This document shows, piece after piece, positions 39,501 through 49,300 of a stretch of 64,000 nt of DNA. The DNA comes from Paenibacillus macquariensis (GTDB lineage Bacteria; Bacillota; Bacilli; Paenibacillales; Paenibacillaceae). Every line of letters starts with the position of its first letter. The stretch's first letter is position 1. The notes below the pieces were generated by a model that ran no database searches, was not told the DNA's origin, and was given only the letters and a program-made list of their open reading frames with translations. A program made the position numbers and the translations under genes. The stretch lies in assembly GCF_900156375.1 (NCBI RefSeq), contig NZ_FTNK01000001.1, forward strand, positions 62,001-126,000. Direction: 5' to 3'.

Positions 39501-41431
39501 CGGTGTTCCTTCGTCACCCCATCATCTTCATACATCGTGAAGCTTGATGTCTTATAAGGATAAATATCATACGTTATCGGATTAGGTGGTACTTCTCCGT
39601 CATATAGCGATTCTGGATACATCGGTATGATCGCACCTGCTTTGACAAGCAGTGGAAGACGACCTAGCGGAGCATCATATTCATCTAGCATTTTTGAGCC
39701 GTAATGTTCTTTACCTGTCCAGTAATCGGTCCATTTTCCTTTAGGCAGATATATCCCGTTTCTTGTTGTGCTATCGATATATACAGGTGCTACTAGGAAA
39801 GATTCACCAGACATAAATTGATATTGTGTTAATGTCCCTTTGGAATTCGGATCATTCGGATATTCATAAATCATGCCTCTAACTAGAGGCGCCCCTGTTT
39901 TGTTGGTTTCATTCAAATATGTGTAGAAATATGGGGTCAATTGTTGTCTTAATTTCAAAATATCCCGATTATAGCTAGTATATGGATCCCCCCATACCCA
40001 AGGCTGTTTATCCTTTGCAGCCCAACCGGAGATACTCATCAGGATTGGGGTAAATGCCTTCCACTGTAGATCACGTACATATGTTTTGGCGCTTCCACCA
40101 AATATTCCGTCAATATCACCTGTCGAATAAGGCATTCCTGAAAGCCCCGCACCGATCATCGAAGGAATATGGAATCGTATATACTCCCAATTTCCCGACT
40201 GATCCCCTGACCATACGGCGGAATACCGCTGCGTACCTGCCCAACCTCCAACTGACCAGACATAACCTCTACTATCCGAGTTATTCTCAATACCTTGATA
40301 GGCTTGCTTGCTACCATTTAAAGCGAAATCATATCCTGGTCCTACCCAGGCTACATCTAGCTTGGCAAGCCTAGTACCATCAACGCCAACCTCTTGGGCA
40401 ATATGTTCAACACCATTCTGAGTCCATAACCCCGTCTTAAACCCTAATTTCCCTAGACCATCAACTGTTTTACCTAAATTTGTATAGCCACATCCATAAC
40501 CGTCATTCGGTAAAATCCATGATCCCGGCATATCATGATCACGATACGCTTTACCAATGAGATCGATCACGTCCGTTGTTGTACTAGGCGCTTTGTTATA
40601 GCAGTTCGCATCGCCAAGTCCCATACCCCATCTAGGGATTAATGTTGGTTTCCCTGTAAGATCCGTGTATCCGTTCAGAATGTCCTTCATCGTTTCACCA
40701 TAGAAATAATACGCATCAAATCGATTCTCATTGTGAGTTAAATTGACAGTACTGTCGAAATCATAAGTTCCATTCTGAAATGTATTACGAAGTACCCCAT
40801 AGCCAGCAGTACTTATATAGAAAGGAGAAGGATTCGATACCGTACCGCTACCCCAGTCGCCATAATTGGTGCCGATCGTAAGTTTGCGATCACGATGATT
40901 AAAGAAACCATTCTGCATCCCACCACCATAAAAATATTCATCCTCACCCCGTACAAGCTTCTGAGTTGCTGTTGTGCCATTGTAAGATAAGCTAGCTGCT
41001 TCTTCCCATACAACCGTCTTATTATCCTTCTTGTACATGGCAAACTTCATAGGGCTTTTGTAAGCACGCAATATAAATTTACCGGTCTCCATCTTGTAAT
41101 AAGTACCTTCATCCGACCAGGATACATCTACGGGTCCGAAGTTATCACTCACCACAATCGGCTCAGCAGGTTGCGCCGAAGTCTTTCCTGCTAAGTTAGT
41201 AAATTGACCTCCGACACCTAGCCAAATACGGACCATATCATCCCTATTAAAAATGACTTTCACCTTATCGCTACCCGTGGTAATCGTAAAGGTGTGGTCA
41301 TCGGATTTTTTAAAATCAGAGATTGTGCCAACGGCAGCAGCCTCGGCTGTCTCAGTATTGATAAAATAAATCGTGCATATCATCAGCATAAAAGCTAAAG
41401 TGCCACCTATAAACAATTTACAAGTCTTCAA
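36548..41431 (-). CDS. Secreted GH31 glycosidase with four CBM32-like domains and cohesin-dockerin tail
   Basis: Secreted enzyme of 1627 residues, TTG start behind GGGGGAG. Order: signal peptide (1-32); GH31 N-terminal sandwich and barrel (about 35-640) with DEYFYGGGMQNG, a candidate nucleophile in AKLDVAWVGPGYD (D359) and acid/base in WSGDQSGNW (D410); a short beta domain; three discoidin/CBM32-like domains (about 780-920, 930-1060, 1065-1200); Big_2 domain (1200-1285); fourth discoidin domain (1290-1420); cohesin (about 1430-1560); dockerin (1568-1627). Long CBM32-rich GH31 proteins include the alpha-N-acetylgalactosaminidases (subfamily GH31_18), which would fit an O-glycan locus better than a starch-type alpha-glucosidase, but that is inference. 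A terminator lies just upstream at 41.46-41.51 kb. Confidence 0.85.
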   Translation of the reverse strand: MKTCKLFIGGTLAFMLMICTIYFINTETAEAAAVGTISDFKKSDDHTFTITTGSDKVKVIFNRDDMVRIWLGVGGQFTNLAGKTSAQPAEPIVVSDNFGPVDVSWSDEGTYYKMETGKFILRAYKSPMKFAMYKKDNKTVVWEEAASLSYNGTTATQKLVRGEDEYFYGGGMQNGFFNHRDRKLTIGTNYGDWGSGTVSNPSPFYISTAGYGVLRNTFQNGTYDFDSTVNLTHNENRFDAYYFYGETMKDILNGYTDLTGKPTLIPRWGMGLGDANCYNKAPSTTTDVIDLIGKAYRDHDMPGSWILPNDGYGCGYTNLGKTVDGLGKLGFKTGLWTQNGVEHIAQEVGVDGTRLAKLDVAWVGPGYDFALNGSKQAYQGIENNSDSRGYVWSVGGWAGTQRYSAVWSGDQSGNWEYIRFHIPSMIGAGLSGMPYSTGDIDGIFGGSAKTYVRDLQWKAFTPILMSISGWAAKDKQPWVWGDPYTSYNRDILKLRQQLTPYFYTYLNETNKTGAPLVRGMIYEYPNDPNSKGTLTQYQFMSGESFLVAPVYIDSTTRNGIYLPKGKWTDYWTGKEHYGSKMLDEYDAPLGRLPLLVKAGAIIPMYPESLYDGEVPPNPITYDIYPYKTSSFTMYEDDGVTKEHRDGKYAETLIKAIAPEQGTGDLIVQVGASVGNYKGKLESRTNQFMIHMPNKPSSVSVDASAYPELATKAAWDKAVSGWYYDAADKGGIVYVKTPDLSANKGFELTVSGFTADTTPLLDATQIELPEQDTDPSRIPQEDMVATVTNADSTTPIANVLDRNFETIWSTSLNGSAALPQSVTLNLGIKQYVNKLKYLPRQYGGTNGNITGYNVYVSLDGIKYTLVTNGQWNADKSEKTASFDTVEAAFIRLEATEGEGGFASAAEVNIYRDLSRPAPMPIPKSEMKATAVSAQQGSEASKAIDGDLNSVWHTKWDGSDKLPQSIIVNLGSVHKINQFRYAPRTDAGNGTITSYNLYVSTDGKTYTNVSSGTWIRNNMKKYIVFDAVSAQYVKLEAVVGLGGFASASELDVYDAPKALPEMQLITEGKPATSDSEEPAHPATAGNDGNLDTRWSAADANPNHVWTVDLGSMYSIQSSEISFEHIDKLYKYKIEVQEAGSSNWITVVDRTNNSEIGAVLKNNFGSRGKYARITVTGLPNTDTKASIREVKLFGIPLNEVVKPTGVTLNHPTLTLKVLDQPTALIATVVPENATDKSLTWKSSNPAVASVDNKGLVTPKGQGTATITVTTVIGEFTAISEVTVSEQTNIVEIPQSQMSASATSSQTGSNDPGFALDGDPETHWHTKWFNVDPLPQSITVNLGGTYEISKLGYLPRPDAGNGTIAQYNVYTSVDGLTFTKVTSGSWAQNKLLKEANFAPINAAYIKLEATVGLGDFASAAEITVFHVKQAVSSPQVQLTAKSSVMTGEDFVVGFGITNMSHNVFAQDIIINFDSTIMDFVSARSLIDGVNLIDTKIVSPGKLRLILASEGAGKAVTGDAQIVELSFKAKVLSAPATGKIEAPTVTIADENGVESEATPLSINIEVTAEEQGIQGDINGDGKVSIGDLAMIAVNYGKDSTSSDWAKIKRMDLDGNGTIDIADLSRVAKKIIE

Positions 41432-41458
41432 TTAAACTCCCCCAATTCGTTGTGTATT

Positions 41459-41505
41459 GAAAAACAAGATACATAATGAATTGCACAACGCATCATGTAT
41501 CTTGT
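41459..41505 (-). terminator. Terminator after the cohesin-dockerin-only gene
   Basis: On the minus strand ACAAGATACAT (41505-41495) pairs with ATGTATCTTGT (41474-41464), followed by TTTTC. A closely related stem lies at 42264-42314, so the intergenic DNA on both sides of the small gene is duplicated. Confidence 0.7.
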
Positions 41506-41531
41506 TCTATCAACTTTTAACGCCGGTTTAA

Positions 41532-42235
41532 CTACTTCAGTATTTTTTGAGCAATGAATGCTAGATCTTTTACATCAATCTTGCCATCGCCGTTCACGTC
41601 TGCTCGCTTCGCTTGCTCCCAATCTGAATCAGCAGAGGTTTTACCATAGTTCGCTGCCACAATGGCAAGATCGCCAATACTTACCTTGCCATCTCCATTG
41701 ATATCTGGGGACAATTCCACAGGTACAATTTCGAATCCTATCTGAACGGAAGATGACGTTGCTTTCGCTTCAATCCCATATCCATCGCCAATTAGGCCGT
41801 CTACACTAATTGTGCCGATAGCAGGTACTGTTAATGGCTTCGCCTTAAAGGTAAGTGCTGCGATCACAGCCTCTTTTGTAATCCCATACGCAGCACCTTT
41901 ACTAGCCATTATTATACGGACCGAACCAGGACTTCCTTTTTCTTCTAAAATAGCTATACCATCAATCAACGAAGCAGCAGACACGAACTCCATAAGATTT
42001 GCATCATATTGAATCTTGAAATCCTGCGCATACACAGCATTAGTTACACTTTGAAGACCGACATCAACTGTAAAGTTCTTCCCATAATCAACCTTGCTTG
42101 GTGCAGATAATGTGGTCGTTGTGTCGCACTAGCGACATTAGCAGCCTGCACTGTGTCTGAACCAAGAAAACCGATCGTACCTAGCATCAGCGTACAAGCT
42201 AGCGTAACACCTGCTAAAAATTTGTTTATTCTCAA
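41532..42235 (-). pseudogene. Cohesin-dockerin protein without a catalytic module (frameshifted)
   Basis: A small secreted protein (about 234 residues if repaired) made only of a signal peptide, one cohesin and one dockerin. It begins at the TTG 42235 behind GGAGGG with the signal peptide LRINKFLAGVTLACTLMLGT. The frame then breaks near 42120: the first frame runs out at 42044, while the cohesin continues in the -1 frame as TTTTLSAPSKVDYGKNFTVD, then VYAQDFKIQYD. One missing base would explain it. The dockerin has two calcium loops ([24 protein letters not shown]). It resembles the GH20 cohesin-dockerin most closely. It could be an adaptor that lengthens or branches the enzyme chain, or a remnant of a larger enzyme gene that lost its catalytic part. 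Confidence 0.7.
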
Positions 42236-42263
42236 TATAATCCCTCCAAATTTGTTGTTTATT

Positions 42264-42314
42264 GAAAGACAAAATACATAATGAATAACACAACACATCA
42301 TGTATCTTGTCTTT
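42264..42314 (-). terminator. Terminator after the GH20 gene
   Basis: On the minus strand GACAAGATACAT pairs with ATGTATTTTGTC (one G-U pair) across a 20-base loop, followed by TTTCAAT. It is related in sequence to the terminator at 41459-41505. Confidence 0.65.
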
Positions 42315-42336
42315 TCAACCGTTTACGCCTTATTAA

Positions 42337-45300
42337 CTACTCCAGTATTTTGTGAGCAATGAGTGCTAGATCAGTTATATCAATCTTGCCATCGCCGTTC
42401 ACGTCTGCACGCTTCGCTTGCTTCCAATCCGAATCAGCAGAAGTTTTACCATAATTCGCAGCCACTATGGCAAGATCGCCAACGCTTACCTTTCCATCGC
42501 CGTTAATATCTGGTGACATTTCTACAGGTGCAGTTTCGAATGCAATCTGAACGGAGGAGGAAGCTACATCCGCTTCTTTTCCGTTTTCATCACCAATGGA
42601 GGCTTTTGAAACCGTGACTGTGCCGACCGCCGGTATTTCTGATTGCTTCGCCTTAAAGGTAAGTGCCGCGATGACTGCCTGATCTTTAATCCCGTATTCT
42701 CCACCTTGACTAGCCAAGATTAACCGGAGTGATCCTGGGCTCTCCTTTGTTTCGATAATACCAACACCATCAACCAACGACTCAGCTGATACGAACTCCA
42801 TAAGGGTTGCATTATACTGAATGGTAATGTCCTGTGCATACACAGAACCAACTACACTCTGAAGACCATAGTTAATCGTAAATTCCTCCCCATAAGAAAC
42901 GGTGCTTGGGGCAGTTAAAGTTGTGGATACCGATTTCGGTGTCGCTTGCACAACTGTTATTTTACTGACTGCAGTGAAACCTCCAACTTGGGTAGTGACC
43001 TTAATGTCGGCATTTCCTTCTTTAATAGCCGTAACAACTGCCTTACCCTTCACTAGCTCAACCTTAGCCACCGATTCATCGCTGCTTGCCCATGAAACTC
43101 CTTTGTTCGTTGCAGCTCCTGGCAATACGGTTGCAACCAACTCTGTCGTTTCTCCTTCTTGCAAACTGATGGTGCCCTTATCTACCTTCACGCCTGTTAC
43201 TTTGATTTCATCAACATTATTGGCGTACAGGATATCATCAAAGACCGCCACTGATGCACCAAATACTCTAGCTCCCATTTTGCCTGCTTCAGTAGGTAAA
43301 TTTGATAAAGCACCCTCAAAATAGGTCGTTCCATTCACAATGAGCGTAATTTTGCTGCCTTCAAACATGACTTTAACCGTCGAGGTTACATCTTTGTGCA
43401 GCGCCGCTGCCGCGTTATTCGTCAGCAAGCCGTAGGTATCTTGCGCATTCACCCAATACCAAGAGCCATTATCGAACCCAACAGAGGCCCATGAATTCTT
43501 ATCTGCATATCGAAAAATAATACCTTCACGTATGCCCGTGCTTTGCGGTGTTAATTTAAATTCAATTGCACCATCTTTAATACTCGGGGAACTTTGATCT
43601 ACAAATACGTTGCCTACGCCATTCGCTGTCAATTGCATCGCATGCTGGCTTGTATTCCCCGGTCCATCCACAATGGACATACTTCCAATAGTTCCGCCTG
43701 TAATTTGTTCCCATCCACTCAGCGAGTTATCTTCGAAGTTTCGCGAAAATCTTACGGGAGGCTCCACAGGGGTTACATCATTCGGATTAGCTGGATATAC
43801 CTCGAATTCATATAAGGAATACCCGTAAGTTCCACTGCGTTTGACTCCCAACATACGCACGTATTGTGCATTTTCAACAGCCTTGAAGCTTATGACCTCT
43901 ACGCCACCTATGCCTGAGCTCGTCGAGTACACATCACGCCAAGTTTGCGCATCGTCCGAGACTTGAATTTTATAACCCGTTGCAAAGGATGCTTCCCACT
44001 TCAGAATGACTTTTTTTATGTCATAGCTTTTTCCCAGATCAACATAGATCCACTCATTGTCCGTAGTACCTGAAGACCAACGAGATGTTTTAGATTCATC
44101 CTCATCAAAGGCTAAGTTAGCTGAGAATTGACTTACTTCCAAAGAGGAAGCTGTTGCAGCTTTATGAGCCGCAATATTGACCGTCCAAGTCGGAGAACCT
44201 GCGGCTATAGCAATCTCCTTACCTGTCAATATGCGATCATAGATCTTGAATTCATCCAACGTCCCTATGAAGGATTTCGTCTCACTTCCGATCATTGCAG
44301 AAGGAAGTAGCGTCGTTTCGGTTAACTTACTTTTCAGTTCCCCATCTACATATAAGGAGGTACCCGTTAGATCCCCTTGGAACGCAACATGTACCCAGCG
44401 TCCTGTCGGAATAGCCGCACTAAAGTTGAAATCAAAGCCTTCCCGCGAGAACCCTGCGTTGTTGCTACCTTTTTGCTTCAGCTTAAGCGCACCATACTGT
44501 GATTCCATAAGAACAGCTTCATCTGAATTCGAGCCTTCATCTAACTTCACCCAAGCAGCGGCTGTCCATGGGAAGCCCTTCGTGTTTAAGCCTGTCGTAA
44601 TATGGTCTGCACTTCCGTCGAACACGACCGCTTTACCAGCTACTCCTGCTTCTGTCCATGACACGCCATTCAAGGTACCATCATAGGCATTGCCAGATCG
44701 ATCTGCTGTCGTATTAGAGACCCCCTCTTCGAAAGGAAAGTCAGCAACAATCTCACCTACAGAGTCGACTTTATGGAAAAGGTTGACGCCAGGCCCTACA
44801 CCAAGCAGACTACTAAGTTTATCGAATTCAGCAAATTTAGAGTCGCTTGATTGTCCTCTCCACATTTTTTCTGCTAGAACTGGCATCGCCTCCTTAACTC
44901 GGTCATGGATATCAGCAGCACTTACTTTTTTGCCAAGTTTATCGTTCCACACTGCAAACATTCCGCCTAGCAGGTTCGGTTCCCCTTCTTGCAAATTATT
45001 GTTTCCACCGAAATAAGCCGGTGTCCAGTTCTCATACAGAAATTTCTTATTCAAGTAATCGTAGTAATAGCCAGCTTTAGGCACGATGTAGAGGTAACCA
45101 TCAACCGTATTAATGATTTTATAACCCTGTGCGATTGCATCCTTTGGATTCTGCCAGCCATTATTCCAAGCGTTGATGACAATATCCGTATCTACTGCCG
45201 TCGGTCCAGGGAAATTCGTTAAGCTGCCCCACATTTGAGCCTTTTTACCTTTACTCTTAAAAAACGCATTCATCTTATTCAGATATTGCCTATAAATATC

Positions 45301-46296
45301 GAAATTCGCTTTGTCATTTCGATCAAATTCGTCGGCACCGAAATGAATCGTTTCTGAATCGAACCAATTACCATCCAAATATTCGCTCCATACATCCTTC
45401 ACAAAGTCGTTCGTTTCTTGGCGCGAAATATCGAGGTGATCTACAGGTAAATTAGCCTTCACCAGATCCGGTCTCACTTTCGTAAAAGGCAATGCATGTG
45501 CTGGAGATTCGAATTCTGGCGTAATGTTCAACCCTCGATCTCCTGCAATATCTTGAAGTTCACGAAACTCTTGTTTCGTATAGTGTCCGTCCTTTGCGGT
45601 CAATTCTGGATACTTTGTGCTTTCCAGACGAAACGCAGCGTATTTACTCCAATTGTCCCTGCTATTATCCGAGAAAATTTCATTGTCAGACAGATGTATC
45701 TGGAAATCGTTCATTTTATAGTAAGACATAAATTTTACGTATTCCTTGAGATCACTCATAGGAATAAACTTACGTGCTACATCCAGCATAAATCCGCGCT
45801 CCTGATATTTAGGGGAATCCTTTGCGATCCCTTTAACGATGTTTGACTTCAGAGGGTCCTGCTCTAAAATTTGAAGAGCGGTTCTTGTGCCATAAAACAC
45901 ACCAGTAGACGTGTTAGCGCGTATCTTCACATAATCCCCTACTTCGAAAAAGTAGCCTTCATCACCAATCGTGCCCTCAGTTGTTGGATTCTTCGTAAGT
46001 AGGAAATCTCCTTGGGCTGCAGAACTTCCATTTACGATCGGAATATCTCGTCCTGTCATCTCTTTCAGATCCGCTTGAAAAACGGATGCAGTCGATGCTA
46101 GCGTATTATCCGCAGCAATAACAATCCTAGAGCTAGAAGTCAACCCGAATGAACCATTGCTACCTGTCCACTCTTGCAGACTCGGAATAACCTTTGGTTT
46201 GGCATTTACAGTTGCTTCCGCCGCCCCTGCTGAATGCATTGGAATTGCGTACAGTAAAATAACGAAAATACTGATGAGTCTAATCAATTTTTTCAT
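42337..46296 (-). CDS. Secreted GH20 beta-N-acetylhexosaminidase with LamG, CBM32 and cohesin-dockerin tail
   Basis: Secreted exo-beta-hexosaminidase, 1319 residues from ATG 46296 (signal peptide MKKLIRLISIFVILLY; GAGGGG upstream); the frame extends 24 codons further without a ribosome site. Order: signal peptide (1-26); GH20b domain (35-160); GH20 barrel (about 165-500) with ERGFMLDVARKFIP and catalytic Asp-Glu in HFGADEFDRN (D322, E323); LamG-type domain (about 535-695); discoidin/CBM32-like domain (700-840); another LamG-like domain (850-1010); Big_2 (1015-1100); cohesin (about 1125-1250); dockerin (1260-1319). It would remove GlcNAc or GalNAc from glycan ends. Its cohesin-dockerin is the closest match to the catalytic-free protein downstream. 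Confidence 0.9.
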   Translation of the reverse strand: MKKLIRLISIFVILLYAIPMHSAGAAEATVNAKPKVIPSLQEWTGSNGSFGLTSSSRIVIAADNTLASTASVFQADLKEMTGRDIPIVNGSSAAQGDFLLTKNPTTEGTIGDEGYFFEVGDYVKIRANTSTGVFYGTRTALQILEQDPLKSNIVKGIAKDSPKYQERGFMLDVARKFIPMSDLKEYVKFMSYYKMNDFQIHLSDNEIFSDNSRDNWSKYAAFRLESTKYPELTAKDGHYTKQEFRELQDIAGDRGLNITPEFESPAHALPFTKVRPDLVKANLPVDHLDISRQETNDFVKDVWSEYLDGNWFDSETIHFGADEFDRNDKANFDIYRQYLNKMNAFFKSKGKKAQMWGSLTNFPGPTAVDTDIVINAWNNGWQNPKDAIAQGYKIINTVDGYLYIVPKAGYYYDYLNKKFLYENWTPAYFGGNNNLQEGEPNLLGGMFAVWNDKLGKKVSAADIHDRVKEAMPVLAEKMWRGQSSDSKFAEFDKLSSLLGVGPGVNLFHKVDSVGEIVADFPFEEGVSNTTADRSGNAYDGTLNGVSWTEAGVAGKAVVFDGSADHITTGLNTKGFPWTAAAWVKLDEGSNSDEAVLMESQYGALKLKQKGSNNAGFSREGFDFNFSAAIPTGRWVHVAFQGDLTGTSLYVDGELKSKLTETTLLPSAMIGSETKSFIGTLDEFKIYDRILTGKEIAIAAGSPTWTVNIAAHKAATASSLEVSQFSANLAFDEDESKTSRWSSGTTDNEWIYVDLGKSYDIKKVILKWEASFATGYKIQVSDDAQTWRDVYSTSSGIGGVEVISFKAVENAQYVRMLGVKRSGTYGYSLYEFEVYPANPNDVTPVEPPVRFSRNFEDNSLSGWEQITGGTIGSMSIVDGPGNTSQHAMQLTANGVGNVFVDQSSPSIKDGAIEFKLTPQSTGIREGIIFRYADKNSWASVGFDNGSWYWVNAQDTYGLLTNNAAAALHKDVTSTVKVMFEGSKITLIVNGTTYFEGALSNLPTEAGKMGARVFGASVAVFDDILYANNVDEIKVTGVKVDKGTISLQEGETTELVATVLPGAATNKGVSWASSDESVAKVELVKGKAVVTAIKEGNADIKVTTQVGGFTAVSKITVVQATPKSVSTTLTAPSTVSYGEEFTINYGLQSVVGSVYAQDITIQYNATLMEFVSAESLVDGVGIIETKESPGSLRLILASQGGEYGIKDQAVIAALTFKAKQSEIPAVGTVTVSKASIGDENGKEADVASSSVQIAFETAPVEMSPDINGDGKVSVGDLAIVAANYGKTSADSDWKQAKRADVNGDGKIDITDLALIAHKILE

Positions 46297-46334
46297 AATT
46301 CCATCCCCTCGATTTTTATGAACAGCGATTAAAT

Positions 46335-46381
46335 GAAAAACTAGGCACCTCATGTGATTGAAGTACATGAGATGCCTAGTC
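46335..46381 (-). terminator. Terminator after the GH101 gene
   Basis: ACTAGGCATCTCATGT pairs with ACATGAGGTGCCTAGT (one mismatch) over a short loop, followed by TTTTTCATTT on the minus strand. Only about 40 bases separate it from the GH20 start, so no full promoter fits between; partial read-through probably feeds the GH20 gene. Confidence 0.8.
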
Positions 46382-46394
46382 TTGTTAGGGATTC

Positions 46395-49300
46395 TTATTC
46401 AACTATTTTCTTAGCCACAATGACTAGATCATCTAGACCAATCTCGCCATCGCCATTAACATCCGCTTTCTTAACTTGTTGCCAATCCGGACTTGATGCC
46501 GTTTTACCATAATGCGCTGCGATAATCGCAAGATCGCCGATACTTACTTTACCATCGTTGTTAATATCACCAGAGATGACCGGTGTAGTAGCGATCTCCA
46601 TCTCAATGGTGGAAACAGCCGCTTTTGATTCTTCCCCTTGACCATTAGCAATGTCCGCTTTAGTTACCGATATCGTACCTACAACCGAACCCGTGACTTT
46701 CTTCGCCTTGAAGGTCAGAGCAAGGACATCCGCATTGCCTGTTACCGCGTTTGCTTCACCTTCACTGACTACGAGGAAACGAAGCTTACCTACTGGACTG
46801 CTCACCGTCTCGACGATTTTCACTCCTGGAATCAAAGAGTTAGCACCAATGAACTCCATAACATCCGAGCTATATTCGAGTTCAATATCTTGCGCATAGA
46901 TTTTCTGCGTAATATTGTGTAATCCTAGCTTCACTTCGAATTCAGCTTCACTTGCCACACTGCTAGGAGCAAATAATTTCGTAGTTGGATGCAATTCACT
47001 ATCTGCCTTTTCTACGGAAATTCTGCTAGTCGCAACGAAGCCACCATCCACTGTCGTTACAGTGATATCCGTTGTACCGGCCGTCAATCCCATCACGATA
47101 ACACGCCCATTCTCCGTGACTACCGAAGCAATCGCTTCATTGCTGCTGGACCATGTTACATTTTTGTTGGTAGCATTCCCAGGTAGAATTGTCGCAGTAA
47201 GCTCCGTTGTTTCGCCTTCCTTAAGCGTAACGATCGCTTTATCTAGCTCAACGCCCGTTACTGCCGTTGTTTCTGCATCAACTACCTCTTCAAACACATT
47301 GATCTCCGCTGCTGACGCAAAATTACCTACACCCGCTGTCGCTTCCAATCTGATATACGAAGCTGTTGTTGCTGCAAATCGGGTCGTTTTGACCTTATCA
47401 TCTTGAGCCCAGGAACCGCTCGTTACCAATGAGAAATTTACGCCATCTGTGCTCGCATACAAGTTGTACTTGGTAATTGTGCCATTCGTAGCGCCTGCTC
47501 TTGGCTTATAATCCAATTGATTTACCGAATAATTACCTCCAAGTTTCAGTGTAATGGACTCAGGTAAATGAGCAGGGCTCCATTTCGTATGCCATATCGT
47601 AGTTGGATCACCATCAATCGCATTTGAAGGATCATCACCCGGCTGATAGGTTGATGCTGTGACTGTCATTTGGGATTGTGGAATGAGTGTATTCTGTCCA
47701 TAAACATTTATCGTAACTGTAGCGCTTAATTTACTTCCATCTTTCGTCGTAGCCGTAATGATAGCTGAACCCGTCTTGTGCACGGTTACTTTACCCGTCT
47801 GATCCACGGATACGATCTCAGGATGGTCAGAACGCCATTCTAATGAACGATCAAATGCATTCGCAGGTCCAACTAGAGCTTTGATCTGCGTGGATTGACC
47901 CATATTCAAATCTAGTGATTGCTGTGTGAATGTCACACTCTTTACGAGAACTCCTTCGGTAGGAACAATCGGACCTTCATCATCTACACGAATATCGTCG
48001 ATTACTAGCGTACCAGTTAATTCTTTTGCATTATTGACTGAATTCTTAATAATCGCCAGATAGGCATCCTTCGCCCCTTCTGTTGAGAATGGTAGATCCA
48101 AGGTGTTTACTCCGTTGCTTAGTTTCTGAGAAGCCAATTCACGCACAACGCCGTTCTCATTAACACGTATAGCTGCAGTGTACATATCCTGTTCATCAGA
48201 ATTGTACTTCATGGTCAGATGATAGAGGTTATCCTGCTTCAACCGAAGCGTTTGCGGCAATGTTCTTAACCATTCGCCAGTACCCTCCTCATTCGTTTTA
48301 AGGGACCACTTGCCATCTAATACATAGGTTTGAATCTGATTGCCGCCTTTTTCAACGAGGTGAGTTCGAACTGGGCCTGTTTTCGAATAAACAAACGGTC
48401 CCCATCCCTCATCTACATTCTCAAAGTCTTCATAGAATACAGAATCTCCAGCATCTGTCTTTGTCGGATTCTCCCATACTCTTACATCATCAAGCCTTAC
48501 CGTTGAAGTACCTTCAGCTACTTTCAAATACAGGGTAGCTGTACTGCTAACAGCATCGAAAGATACTTTGACCCGCTGGTAGCTCGTATTGAAATATTTG
48601 TGTTGCTGTGATAAGTAAGGAAGCTTTGTATCTTCTAAGTAGTTAACAACCTCATCACTACCTTGCTTCACGCCAATCTCAACTTTACGTTCTCCTTCCA
48701 CGTTCACCCATACGGAAGCAGAATATGTCTTACCAGGCTCAAGTCCAGTAACAACCTGTTGAATCGTTGCATCACTTGGTCCTTTAACTTGAAGCACATC
48801 ATCCGCGTTGTTATTTTTCACAATTTCAATATGGTTGGTAGAATTCTCAGTCGACGATTTCTTCCACACATCAAAGCTTTTGCTATCAAAGCCGTTATCT
48901 TTAACTGGGCTACCATCGCCCCATACCATTGCCTCTGCATCTGGTGCTGTTGTTTTGTAGAGGGCATAACCGATGCCTTTTTCCGCTGTAATCGTTACTT
49001 GACCGTTAGATATTGGGACGCTACCTACATACACGCGCCCAAGATCCGTTAACTTATAAAGCTGCGCTGTTTGTACAGCGGACCAAGAATTTGGAAGTGA
49101 CCAAGTTGTTGAACCACCGGTAGGATTCCAATGATAAATTTTATCTTCTGTCTCAGGAATCCATGGAATAAAGACAGTACTATTGCTGATTTCACTGCTG
49201 TCTGTCATGATCGCAATTTCTTTATTATCTTTGCTCAGATGAATTTTACCGTCTTTACCACGTTGTACGACCACGTTATTCTCGAAATCGACGCGATCAT

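Noticed and set aside
36548-41431. Starch-type alpha-glucosidase for the GH31 gene
   Set aside because: The motifs around the barrel differ from the usual WNDMNE-type alpha-glucosidases, and the CBM32-rich, O-glycan context argues for another GH31 subfamily.
46297-46368. 24-codon extension of the GH20 gene upstream of ATG 46296
   Set aside because: It runs through the terminator stem of the previous gene, lacks a ribosome site and would bury the signal peptide.
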